This document shows positions 21,355-29,022 of a stretch of DNA of 46,339 bases, piece by piece (the stretch's first letter is position 1; every line of letters starts with the position of its first letter). The notes beneath the pieces were generated by a model that was not told the origin of the DNA, ran no database searches, and was given only the letters and a program-made list of their open reading frames with translations. The stretch is from Gammaproteobacteria bacterium (GTDB lineage Bacteria > Pseudomonadota > Gammaproteobacteria > Burkholderiales > Burkholderiaceae_D). Made by a program: the position numbers and the translations under genes. The DNA is taken from positions 1-46,339 of the forward strand of contig CAJCIC010000052.1 of NCBI GenBank assembly GCA_903970185.1, in the 5' to 3' direction.

Positions 21355-22320
21355 TCAGTGTGGCGTGCCCGGCGCAGGACGGACGCCATCAGCGGTATTG
21401 GACGTTGCAAACAGTTGCGCGCAATCGACGCTGTCGAAATCGTAGCTGCGATTGCAGAAATCACACTTGACGTGAACGGTCCCTTCCTCGGCGAGAGTCT
21501 CTTCAACTTCACCGCGTCCAAGCGTAATCAGCATGGCGGCCACCCTCTCGCGCGAGCAGCCGCAAAGAAACGAGCATCGCATCGGTTCGAATATGCGTAG
21601 CGTCTCCTCCCAGAAGAGGCGGCGCATCAGCGTCTCCGGATCGGTCTTGAGCAACTCATCTTTCTCGAGCGTATTGGCGAACGCCAGGCCGCGCTGCCAC
21701 GTCTCAAGCGCCGACTCGATCTCAAGCGCCACCGCTGACGGCGATTGATGTTCTGCTCCACCGGGAAGAGGCAGACGTTGCAGCAGCATGCCGGTCGCCC
21801 GATGGCTGTCAGCTGCGAGCCAGAGTTGCGTGTCGAGCTGCTCGGAGCGCAGCATGTAATTGCCAAGCACTGCAGCGACCGAATCACCTTCAAGCGGGAC
21901 GATGCCCTGATAGGGCTGCTGTCCCTGGCTTCTGTCCTTGGGGTCTAGCGTGATCGCAAACCGCCCCTTGCCACCGGTGTTCATCAGTTCGGCAAAAGTT
22001 ACATCGGCGCTGATTTTCGCGTCGGGTGCGATGCTCGCGGTGGCTCGCATTGTCATGTCGGCATTGCACTCAACCACAAGTAGTGGCACCGGCCCATCGC
22101 CATGGATTTGCATGATCAAGGCTCCCGAGAACTTGAGATTGGCCGTGAGCAGGGCGCTTGCTGCAACCAGTTCGCCAAGCGTTCGCATGACAGGCTCGGG
22201 ATAATCGTGCAGCTGGCGCATCTGACGCCAGGTCGAATCGAGCGAGACGATCTCGCCGCGCACCGGTGAGCGTTCCGGAACCTCTCCGTCGAGCAGGAAC
22301 TTGTAGAGCGCGTCGCTCAT
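21355..22320 (-). CDS. hslO: Redox-regulated chaperone Hsp33
   Basis: A 321 aa holdase activated by oxidation. The C-terminal zinc centre is intact: Cys253 and Cys255 in LCGCSRERV, Cys286 and Cys289 in CDFCNRSY. N-terminal domain motifs include LGELVAASALLTANLKFSG and GPVPLLVVECNADMTMRAT. The start ATG overlaps the stop of the gamma-carbonic anhydrase gene (ATGA), so the two are coupled. A ~20-residue tail follows the zinc domain. Confidence 0.96.
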   Translation of the reverse strand: MSDALYKFLLDGEVPERSPVRGEIVSLDSTWRQMRQLHDYPEPVMRTLGELVAASALLTANLKFSGALIMQIHGDGPVPLLVVECNADMTMRATASIAPDAKISADVTFAELMNTGGKGRFAITLDPKDRSQGQQPYQGIVPLEGDSVAAVLGNYMLRSEQLDTQLWLAADSHRATGMLLQRLPLPGGAEHQSPSAVALEIESALETWQRGLAFANTLEKDELLKTDPETLMRRLFWEETLRIFEPMRCSFLCGCSRERVAAMLITLGRGEVEETLAEEGTVHVKCDFCNRSYDFDSVDCAQLFATSNTADGVRPAPGTPH

Positions 22321-22844
22321 GAATCGATACGTTTCATGTCACGGGCGTATTGAATCGCGCGATTGACGTAGACCTCGGCATTGACCTTCAGCCGGGCGAT
22401 TTCTTCGCTGGTGAGCTCTCGCACGACTTTCGCCGGGCGCCCCAGGATGAGCACGCCGTCAGGAAATTCCTTGCCTTCGGTGATGAGCGAGCCTGCGCCC
22501 ACGAGGCAGTTGATGCCAAGACGGGCCTTGTTGAGAATTACCGACTGGATGCCGATCAAAGTGCCTTCGCCGATGACGCAGCCGTGCAGCATGACAAGAT
22601 GGCCAATGGTGACCTTGGCCGAGATCGTAAGCGGGCAGCCCGGGTCGGCATGCAGCACCGAGCCGTCCTGGATATTGCTGCCGGCACCGATGACGATGGG
22701 CTCCGTGTCACCGCGCAAGGTCGCCTGCGGCCAGACGCTGGTTTGCGCAGCAAGCACGACATCGCCAATGACGGTGGCATCCGGATGGACGAACGCGGTC
22801 GGATCGATTCTGGGGATGTTGCTGCCAAGCCTGTAGACTGCCAT
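22317..22844 (-). CDS. Gamma-class carbonic anhydrase-like hexapeptide protein (YrdA family)
   Basis: A 175 aa left-handed beta-helix protein. Histidines in the metal-binding positions are His65 (SVLHAD), His82 and His87 (IGHLVMLHGC). Repeating hexapeptides run from VHPDATVIGDV to LVGAGSLITEGK, followed by GRPAKVVREL and a C-terminal helix. The frame is open far upstream (to 23150), but MAVYRLG at 22844 is the family start. Carbonic anhydrase activity is proven for only some members. First gene of the pair with hslO and divergent from the DUF455 gene, with 58 bases between. Confidence 0.9.
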   Translation of the reverse strand: MAVYRLGSNIPRIDPTAFVHPDATVIGDVVLAAQTSVWPQATLRGDTEPIVIGAGSNIQDGSVLHADPGCPLTISAKVTIGHLVMLHGCVIGEGTLIGIQSVILNKARLGINCLVGAGSLITEGKEFPDGVLILGRPAKVVRELTSEEIARLKVNAEVYVNRAIQYARDMKRIDS

Positions 22845-22902
22845 TGCGACTTTCCGGGTTAGCCTCCATTTTACGTGAGCGCATCGATCATCACAGGGTG
22901 CA

Positions 22903-23727
22903 ATGAAGCGCAAAAATAGCCTTTCGGACCCCGCTCCAGCAAAGCCGACCTGTTCCTGCCTGCGTTCGGACGCACTGGACATCCTCTGCCTCGCCTCTGC
23001 ACAGGACAAGTCTGCCGCAGTCCGCGCGCTGGATCTTGGGCGGCCGATCAACGCCAACGCCATGATTTTGGCGAAGCGGCAGCTGCCAGGTCGTGCCGCG
23101 ACGCCGCAATTGGTCGAGCCAAGGGAATTGCCGCATCGTCCGATGAACACCGTTTTAGGGCGGGCTGCGCTGATTCATGCGCTCACGCACATTGAGCTCA
23201 ACGCAATCAACTTGAGCCTCGATGCCTGCTGGAGATTCGCGGGCATGCCAGAGCAGTACTACCGCGACTGGCTCAAAGTTGCAGCTGAGGAGGCCTACCA
23301 CTTCACGTTACTTAGCGATCACCTAAAGACTCTCGGTTATGCGTACGGCGATTTCCCGGCCCATAACGGACTTTGGGACATGGTCGAGAAAACCAAGGGC
23401 GACGTGCTGGCGCGAATGGCATTGGTGCCGAGGACCTTGGAAGCCCGCGGCCTGGATGCGTCGCCCCCGATGCGCGCAAAGCTTGCGCAGGCAGGTGACC
23501 ATGCGGCGGCAGAAATCGTCGATATTATTTTGCGCGACGAGATTGGGCATGTCGCGATTGGCAATCATTGGTATCGGTGGCTGTGCGAGCAGCGGGGCCT
23601 TGATCATCGGTCAACGTACGCGGCGCTAGCTCTTGAGCATAGTGCTCCGCGCTTGCACGGGCCCTTCAATTTCGATGCGAGAAGGGCGGCGGGGTTTGAC
23701 GAGGATGAATTGCTAGCTCTGCGATAG
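22903..23727 (+). CDS. DUF455 ferritin-like protein
   Basis: A 274 aa protein of the DUF455 family, which has a ferritin-like four-helix bundle related to MiaE-type di-iron proteins. Candidate metal ligands are seen in ALTHIELNAINL, AAEEAYHFTLLSDH and LRDEIGHVAIGNHW, giving the paired E...ExxH pattern. The N-terminal ~50 residues are variable. The function is not known. It is divergent from the gamma-carbonic anhydrase gene and is the last conserved gene before the accessory stretch. Confidence 0.82.
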   Translation: MKRKNSLSDPAPAKPTCSCLRSDALDILCLASAQDKSAAVRALDLGRPINANAMILAKRQLPGRAATPQLVEPRELPHRPMNTVLGRAALIHALTHIELNAINLSLDACWRFAGMPEQYYRDWLKVAAEEAYHFTLLSDHLKTLGYAYGDFPAHNGLWDMVEKTKGDVLARMALVPRTLEARGLDASPPMRAKLAQAGDHAAAEIVDIILRDEIGHVAIGNHWYRWLCEQRGLDHRSTYAALALEHSAPRLHGPFNFDARRAAGFDEDELLALR

Positions 23728-23774
23728 CTACTTGCAAAAAATCAAGCTGGCTCAGACATGTCAGCTGGCCGGAC

Positions 23775-24189
23775 TTGGCTTGGGCCGCTTTGAATCATTG
23801 GCTTGATTCAAGATCGATTGGGGACCTGGCGGACCGCATAGCGGGCGCGAGCGATGACTTGCGTGCTGACATCGTGCTGGCGGTGATGGAAGACGACGAC
23901 ACTCGGCTGCGTACGCTCATCGATCATCAAGCAAGACTTTGCCCCAGTTACGAAGAAGAGATACGTGGGCGATGGCTTCGTATCGCGATAGCATGGGCTC
24001 TATCAACATCGTGAAGCGTTCAGCGATCCTTGGGCTGTCATTGAAGATATTTGGGAAGCCGTCGATCACCCGCCAGCGCTGAATGGTCTAATCAGGTGGA
24101 TGCCCGTGCCCGCCGGAGGAAGACCCGGCGAAGCTGGAATGATGGAGCGATGGCGGGAACTCGCGGCTCCGCCGCCAAAAGTGGTCTGA
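23775..24189 (+). pseudogene. Frameshifted DUF2247-like small gene
   Basis: One frame from a TTG at 23775 encodes 79 aa (LAWAALNHWLDSRSIGDLAD..., ending IAWALSTS). Near 24000 the similarity continues in the next frame as LYQHREAFSDPWAVIEDIWE, then LIRWMPVP, stopping at 24189. A single extra base around 24000 would explain the split. The combined pattern (W-x-DL...W near the start, DPxxxIEDIWxxxxxP...IRWMP at the end) recalls DUF2247, a family of unknown function; this is recognition from memory. No ATG or good Shine-Dalgarno sequence is seen at the start, so the 5' end may also be lost. A sequencing error is an alternative. Confidence 0.5.
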
Positions 24190-24655
24190 GTACTTTTGAA
24201 CCGTAGAGTCGGGAGGCCGTCACCTGGAGTGTAACGCCCTAGAAATTGTGCGCAGCGTTCAGGAAGCGCCGGCCACCGTCCGCGCCGTCGCGCTTATCAA
24301 TGTGGTGACGGAGTCGAGTCGATGCAGGATAGCCTCGGAGCTGAGTCATCTTCCGGCATATAGGAGCCACCGGATTTTCGGCATTGATACAGTTCAACCA
24401 GCTTCAGATTCTGAAAGATGTCGGCGTGCGAAGCCGGCTATAGAGCTGCAGTCTGTTCGCTCGGCGTGCTGACGAACTTGTGATTGGGATGCTCGTTAGC
24501 GTGCCACGGATAAAGACTTGTGCCGGCACAAATGGATTCGCTCATTTCCGCGCCCGCCAATCGTCGTCGGCTCCCGGCCTCATTTCGGTTATCGATTTCG
24601 CGCTGCGGCCTACGGTTCCCCGTGCTGGAATTTGCCTCTTGGTTGGGATCGCTTG
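24190..24655. other. Stretch without a recognisable gene
   Basis: Only short overlapping frames exist in both directions (longest about 75-100 codons), none with family resemblance, good start context or the codon pattern of the flanking genes. Base composition is more even than in the conserved flanks. It is probably decayed accessory DNA; no inverted repeats of an insertion sequence were recognised. Confidence 0.4.
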
Positions 24656-25531
24656 CTAAGCCGTCATCAATGCTGACATCGACTTGCGTCGCTGCGCCAT
24701 GAAGCCGATGCCTGCAAAGCCTAGGATTAGCATTGCCCAAGTTGAGGGTTCGGGGACAGCATTCACGACACCATTTACGACTCCAGCACTGAAGGAGAAT
24801 GTGCCGTTCGGCGCCGTAAAGTATGGATCTAGCGTCGCGGACGCGGGACCATTCGCGGGCTGCACATCAACCCAAATATCAACTAAATAAGGGGTCCCAG
24901 ACGTCATACTCACGTTGTTGATATTCGACAGAGGCCCGACATTAAAACCCGCGCCCTGAAGACAAGGGCCCGCGCAATTGGTCAGAGAGTAGATTGGAGG
25001 AGCCAAGAGGGAGCCGTCCGAACCGGCGTAAGAGAGGCTATAGCTGAGCGGGCCTACGAAGCCGGTGTTCGCGACGCCGAAACCAAAATACGCTTGGGCC
25101 TGAGCCAGTCCCGACGCGTTGAGCGTGTCCGACATATGGATGGTAACGGGGCCGGTGCCGTTATAAGTGACGTAATAGTAGATTTCAGCGAAATTCACGC
25201 TTCCGCCGCCCGCGCCAGAAAAGCTAGCCTGATTGATGTCGACAGTAACCGCGGGACCGCCGCCGGGCCCACTTAAAGTCGTTGCAGCGAAGCAAGTCGC
25301 CCCGGCAACGGCGCATCCCGGATTCAAATCATAGTTAAGTGTCCCAATTCCATTTTGTGTGCTTAGACTGCCAAGCAAGTTCAAATCCATGACTTCTTGC
25401 GCAAGAGCGTCCGGGAGGGACGAGGGAACCGACTGTGCCGAGGCGGTCGTCGCTGAAAGCCCGCATGCAACCAGTACGGCAACGAATCCCAGGGGGGGAC
25501 GCCTCAACCTGTCAAACGCTGAACTCTTCAT
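24656..25531 (-). CDS. Secreted PEP-CTERM sorting-domain protein
   Basis: A 291 aa protein with an N-terminal signal peptide (hydrophobic segment [17 protein letters not shown]). The body is rich in Gly, Ser, Thr and Asn and beta-strand-like. A PEP-CTERM tail starts at residue 259: [16 protein letters not shown], then a basic QRRK. Proteins of this class are processed by an exosortase and linked to exopolysaccharide or surface material. Eight residues (SMSALMTA) follow the basic cluster. The body contains two Cys pairs ([15 protein letters not shown]) possibly forming disulfides. A seven-C tract lies in the signal-peptide codons (25492-25498). No exosortase gene is in the window. Confidence 0.82.
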   Translation of the reverse strand: MKSSAFDRLRRPPLGFVAVLVACGLSATTASAQSVPSSLPDALAQEVMDLNLLGSLSTQNGIGTLNYDLNPGCAVAGATCFAATTLSGPGGGPAVTVDINQASFSGAGGGSVNFAEIYYYVTYNGTGPVTIHMSDTLNASGLAQAQAYFGFGVANTGFVGPLSYSLSYAGSDGSLLAPPIYSLTNCAGPCLQGAGFNVGPLSNINNVSMTSGTPYLVDIWVDVQPANGPASATLDPYFTAPNGTFSFSAGVVNGVVNAVPEPSTWAMLILGFAGIGFMAQRRKSMSALMTA

Positions 25532-25904
25532 ATGGAGTTACTTCCAAAAATAGACAAATCGCTCATCCAGGTTGAAAGACGGACCAGTTTATTTTCTTCC
25601 CAGTCTTCAAAAAGATCAAAGATTTTTTGCCGATGCATCTGCAATTCGAATGCAAACGGATAACAGGGTTAGTGAGCGTTGGAAGATAAGGATCGGTGGC
25701 GCCGATACCGGGGGATTGGTGACTAGTCCATTTGGACTATTTCCTAGGCTGTAAAGCGCCAATCCAAGACCGTGCTGCGTTTCGAAAGGGTTCAAGACGG
25801 GAACGCCGAAGACATCAAAGTCTTTTGCATTTCGCGTAACGATCGCCAAACCATGGTCAGCATTCCGGTGGCCAACCAAGCAATTGCGCAGCGACGATTT
25901 GCCT
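25532..25904. other. AT-richer gap with a decayed PIN fragment
   Basis: Holds the upstream region of the PEP-CTERM gene (GGAAG about 9 bases before its ATG on the minus strand) and, at about 25780-25880, a translated PIN-domain tail described separately. Otherwise no gene is seen. Confidence 0.4.
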
Positions 25905-25905
25905 T
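25775..25905 (-). pseudogene. Remnant of a second PIN-domain (VapC/FitB-like) toxin
   Basis: On the minus strand one frame reads ADHGLAIVTRNAKDFDVF followed by GVPVLNPFE. This is the typical C-terminal end of FitB/VapC toxins (HGLTLVTRNxxDF...GVxxLNPF), including the conserved Asp of the PIN active site. The residues upstream (NCLVGHR) do not continue the fold, and no start codon belongs to it. It sits directly downstream of the intact PIN toxin gene, so it may be left from a tandem toxin locus or a recombination. Confidence 0.55.
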
Positions 25906-26303
25906 TACTTCTCCAATATGGGTACGGCGAAACCACGGCCCGCATGTTCAAGTCGCCGGTCATTGGTCCAGAGCGCGTGGCATCGGTGGTGTAGTGCGCA
26001 CGCCAGATGCAAAGCGTCACGGGTCCGGAGCGAAAATCTTGCGCGTAGTTCGGCCGCCGCCAGGAACACTGCCTCATTCACATCCAAAATGACCAGCGTC
26101 TGGAAAAGGTCGTCGTAGTATTTCTTAAGCAGGACGTTTCCGCTTTTGAGCGGCTTAACCAAGCACTCCATTTTTACGAGCGGTGAAACCGCGAAAACTT
26201 GATCCTCGGCGTCGATGAGTTTTGCTGCAATCTGTGCGCCATAGCTTGGGTCGCGCTCTGCGGCGTAAATCACCAGGCAACTGTCGAGATAGATCAATCC
26301 CAA
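25905..26303 (-). CDS. vapC: PIN-domain toxin of a VapBC-type toxin-antitoxin pair
   Basis: A 132 aa putative endoribonuclease. PIN active-site acidic residues are in place: Asp in IYLDSCLVIY at the N-terminus, Glu in SPLVKMECLV, Asp in RTRDALHLACA and Asp in LWTNDRRL. It starts with TTG at 26303, overlapping the antitoxin gene by 10 bases; another TTG at 26297 would give a 4-base TTGA overlap and the common MIYLDS start. Antitoxin-first order with overlap is standard. The RNA target is unknown. Confidence 0.85.
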   Translation of the reverse strand: MGLIYLDSCLVIYAAERDPSYGAQIAAKLIDAEDQVFAVSPLVKMECLVKPLKSGNVLLKKYYDDLFQTLVILDVNEAVFLAAAELRARFSLRTRDALHLACALHHRCHALWTNDRRLEHAGRGFAVPILEK

Positions 26304-26554
26304 GACCCTCGCTCTTCACGAATCCCGGCCTCGATCTCTTCGTGGGTTTGAAGAAGATGCTTCGGTAGCGGGTTTTGCACGAGCAATTTGGCAAGGCCGA
26401 TTCGCAAGCGATCGGATCGATCGTGGTCCAGCACAACGGGTACGAGTCTCACCGCAGGTTCGCCGCGATTCGCGATGATCACGTCCTCCCCAGCGCGTGC
26501 CGATTTAATCAGGGACGAAAGCTTGTTCCTTGCCTCTAAGATGTTGAATTGCAT
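26294..26554 (-). CDS. vapB: Phd/YefM-type antitoxin
   Basis: An 86 aa antitoxin beginning MQFNILEARNKLSSLIKSAR, the Phd/YefM DNA-binding fold, then GEDVIIANRGEPAVRLVPV. The C-terminal part, which would wrap the toxin, is helical and charged. GGAG lies just upstream of the ATG. Expected roles are neutralising the PIN toxin and repressing the shared promoter. Confidence 0.85.
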   Translation of the reverse strand: MQFNILEARNKLSSLIKSARAGEDVIIANRGEPAVRLVPVVLDHDRSDRLRIGLAKLLVQNPLPKHLLQTHEEIEAGIREERGSWD

Positions 26555-26972
26555 CCCATTTTCTCCGAACGGAAGGGACCATCAGGACTAATTGTAGCCA
26601 GTTCTGTACAAGTTAGCCAGGTGGTTTAATTCGAGACCATCGGCCTGTCCGAGACTCATGGGCGAGCGCGGTGTGCCGCTGCTCTACGGCCGGTTCAGCC
26701 TGCCTGCACTCATGCGGGTGGTTAGCCGGAAATAGCGACGTTTTCTCCCAGGTGGTTCTCGCGCTGAAATGTCGCAGGCGCCTAATCGGCAATTCAGAGC
26801 TCGGTCACGCAAACAATTCGCCGACTGTAAATCTGCACCGTACCGCTGGACGCGTCGAATGCGTGCCAGAAGGGTTGCGCCGCACGTCATGGCTCGCCCG
26901 AGCGGCTGCTTTTTCAGAATTGGCGATGCGTTGACTGCGCCGAAACGGAACTTACCTCAAGGGGTGTGACGG
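26555..26972. other. Non-coding or decayed stretch between the antitoxin gene and the next secreted protein
   Basis: It should contain the toxin-antitoxin promoter (right side, minus strand) and the promoter of the gene at 26973. Three overlapping frames of 66-87 codons exist but show no family pattern and no Shine-Dalgarno sequence. No repeat or mobile-element end was recognised. Confidence 0.35.
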
Positions 26973-27662
26973 ATGAAGATTCCAAAGTTCGCATGGTTGG
27001 CAGCTTTCCTTCTCGCTGCCGCCGTGCCCGCGTCGGCCCAGACCTATAACTACGTTTTCACGGGGACCGTGACTTCCGCAAGTGGTGTTTTCGCGGGGGA
27101 CTCGGGCACTGTCACCGGGACACTCACGTTCGACTATTCGAACAACCTCACCGGGACTGGCACAGTGGGATCACCGAGCGGATGGCTCACGCTCGCGCAA
27201 AGCGGCAGCTATTTCGACCTTCCACAGGAGCCAGCCGTCTTTGCTTCGACGCTTAGCTACGGCGCTACGCAAATTTACAGTTCGATCGTCACCCCCTTGT
27301 ACAACTCCTCCAACATTCAGGGCGTATTCAATGGAGGCACAAACAACTACTTTGAGGCCACCGAGCAATCCAACGTCGTTGCGGGAACGGGATACGCTTC
27401 GTACGTTGACATTGGAGATGGTGCACAGCCATGGACGAGCGCGGGGCAGCCCGTGCTTGCAGGCACATCCTATCCATACGGATACGTGAGCCAGGACATC
27501 CAGAACAGTAGCTCAACTCTTTTTTACAAGTTCACTGCGCTAACGCCCGTATCGCCGACCCCGCTGCCTCCTTCCATATGGATGCTTCTCGGAGGCCTGG
27601 CCGGGTTTGCGCTTTTCGGCCATGCGCGTGGACGCGGTGTCCGCGTTGGTCGGCGCCCATGA
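26973..27662 (+). CDS. Secreted protein with a PEP-CTERM-like (PLPPS) anchor
   Basis: A 229 aa protein with a clear signal peptide (MKIPKFAWLAAFLLAAAVPASAQ). The ~170-residue body is rich in Thr, Gly, Ser and Tyr. The tail, from about residue 196, reads TPLPPSIWMLLGGLAGFALF followed by basic HARGRGVRVGRRP. This is the motif-helix-basic pattern of the variant PEP-CTERM signal with PLP in place of PEP. The body resembles no family I can name. It shares the accessory stretch with the VPEP protein on the other strand, so both probably use an exosortase elsewhere in the genome. Confidence 0.72.
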   Translation: MKIPKFAWLAAFLLAAAVPASAQTYNYVFTGTVTSASGVFAGDSGTVTGTLTFDYSNNLTGTGTVGSPSGWLTLAQSGSYFDLPQEPAVFASTLSYGATQIYSSIVTPLYNSSNIQGVFNGGTNNYFEATEQSNVVAGTGYASYVDIGDGAQPWTSAGQPVLAGTSYPYGYVSQDIQNSSSTLFYKFTALTPVSPTPLPPSIWMLLGGLAGFALFGHARGRGVRVGRRP

Positions 27663-27720
27663 TTTCGACTCGGCTCGATCTCTTGTACCGATGTGATTCA
27701 GAGCGCACACCCAGCGCGCT

Positions 27721-29022
27721 TCAGGCCAGTGCGAGGTTCCGGCTTGGCCACCAGGCCACGAGCTGCTCGACTTGTATCGGCTTGCTGAAGTAATAGCCTT
27801 GCAGCAGGTTGCATCCAAAGCCGATCAATAGATCCATGATCTCCCGACTCTCGACGCCCTCGGCGACCGCTTCGAGACCGAAATGATGGGCAAGATCGAT
27901 TACGGATTGCGTGATCTGGAGGTCACTTGGGCTCGCGAGAATATTGCGCACGAAGACCTGGTCGATCTTGAGTTCGTCAAGCGGCATGCGCCGCAGATAG
28001 GACAGGGAAGAATAGCCGGTGCCGAAATCGTCGATTGACAGGCGGGTTCCGAGTCGCTTGAGTTCAACCATGACGGCGAGGGCGCCTTCAAAATCGCGCA
28101 TCAGCGAACTCTCGGTGACTTCAAGCGTGAGCCGCGCAGCCGGAATATTCCAGATCGACAGCGCCTGTCCGACGCGCCTTGGAAGATCGGAATCGCAAAG
28201 CACGGACGCGGAGAGGTTCACGCCCACGCTAATTTTGATGCCCTTGCTGTCGAGAAAGCGAAGATGCCTAAGCGACGTGTTGATGACGAAGTCGGTCATC
28301 GCTGACATCATGCCGTTATCTTCGGCCAGCTCGGCGATCAAACCCGCGTGCACAGGTGTTTTGGGCTGCGGACGCGGCCAGCGGATTAAGGCCTCGGCGG
28401 CAACGCAATCCCGTGTCTCACACGAAATCTGCGGTTGCAGCCAGACTTCGAGTTCGTTTGATTCGATTGCAGCGCGCAGCTCATCGATCAGCTCATTGTG
28501 TTGCACCTCCTTGCTGATGCCGCGCACGATGTCAAGGCGCGTGGGCTGAGCCCGCGCCATGAAGCTCGCCTGATCGGCTGCGCTGACGAGCTGCTCCACG
28601 TCTGAGCCGTGATCAGGAAAAAATGCGCAACCGATCGCGGGCCTGAGCAGCCCCGTCTTTCCTCCGATGTAGAGCGGCTCATCGAGCGCCTCGAGGAGCT
28701 TCGTGCCGGCAAGCGCGATCACGGCCTTGCTGTCGATGCCAGGCAGGAATATGACCACCTCGCCGATGCCTATCGTCGCGAAACGATCGACCGAGCGCAA
28801 CGCCTTCGATATGCGTTGGCGGATTTCATCGGAGCTCGCCTGCGCGCGCTCGAGTCCGGCAAGCGCACTGCCGCGGTCAGAGCGGTCAAACTGGATGACG
28901 AGGATGGCAAAGCGCGGCGGCCGATCCCCGGAAAGGAAGGCACGGCTGCGATCGACGATGTGCTGGCTGAGTTCGGCGGCGCTAAGTTCGTTATCGAGTC
29001 GTTCGGTGGCTTGAAGGATCAC
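27721..29022 (-). CDS. Cyclic-di-GMP phosphodiesterase with degenerate GGDEF and intact EAL domain
   Basis: A 433 aa cytoplasmic signalling protein without membrane segments. Residues ~30-160 form a GGDEF-like domain whose signature is degraded to IGIGEVVIF (84-92), so cyclase activity is not expected. Residues ~175-425 form an EAL domain with catalytic residues present: EAL at 210-212, EVTES at 301-305, DDFGTGYSS at 331-339, Lys352 in LKID, Glu389 in AEGVES and Gln408 in LLQGYYF. Hydrolysis of c-di-GMP to pGpG is therefore likely. The start is GTG, overlapping the upstream HD-GYP stop as GTGA. Confidence 0.88.
   Translation of the reverse strand: MILQATERLDNELSAAELSQHIVDRSRAFLSGDRPPRFAILVIQFDRSDRGSALAGLERAQASSDEIRQRISKALRSVDRFATIGIGEVVIFLPGIDSKAVIALAGTKLLEALDEPLYIGGKTGLLRPAIGCAFFPDHGSDVEQLVSAADQASFMARAQPTRLDIVRGISKEVQHNELIDELRAAIESNELEVWLQPQISCETRDCVAAEALIRWPRPQPKTPVHAGLIAELAEDNGMMSAMTDFVINTSLRHLRFLDSKGIKISVGVNLSASVLCDSDLPRRVGQALSIWNIPAARLTLEVTESSLMRDFEGALAVMVELKRLGTRLSIDDFGTGYSSLSYLRRMPLDELKIDQVFVRNILASPSDLQITQSVIDLAHHFGLEAVAEGVESREIMDLLIGFGCNLLQGYYFSKPIQVEQLVAWWPSRNLALA

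Noticed and set aside
24248..24472. 74-codon frame in the gap before the PEP-CTERM gene
   Set aside because: No Shine-Dalgarno sequence and no family pattern. I also looked for a transposase or IstB-like tail on the minus strand and could not support one.
26671..26969. Three short overlapping frames upstream of the PLPPS protein
   Set aside because: Mutually exclusive, without start context or similarity; treated as non-coding.
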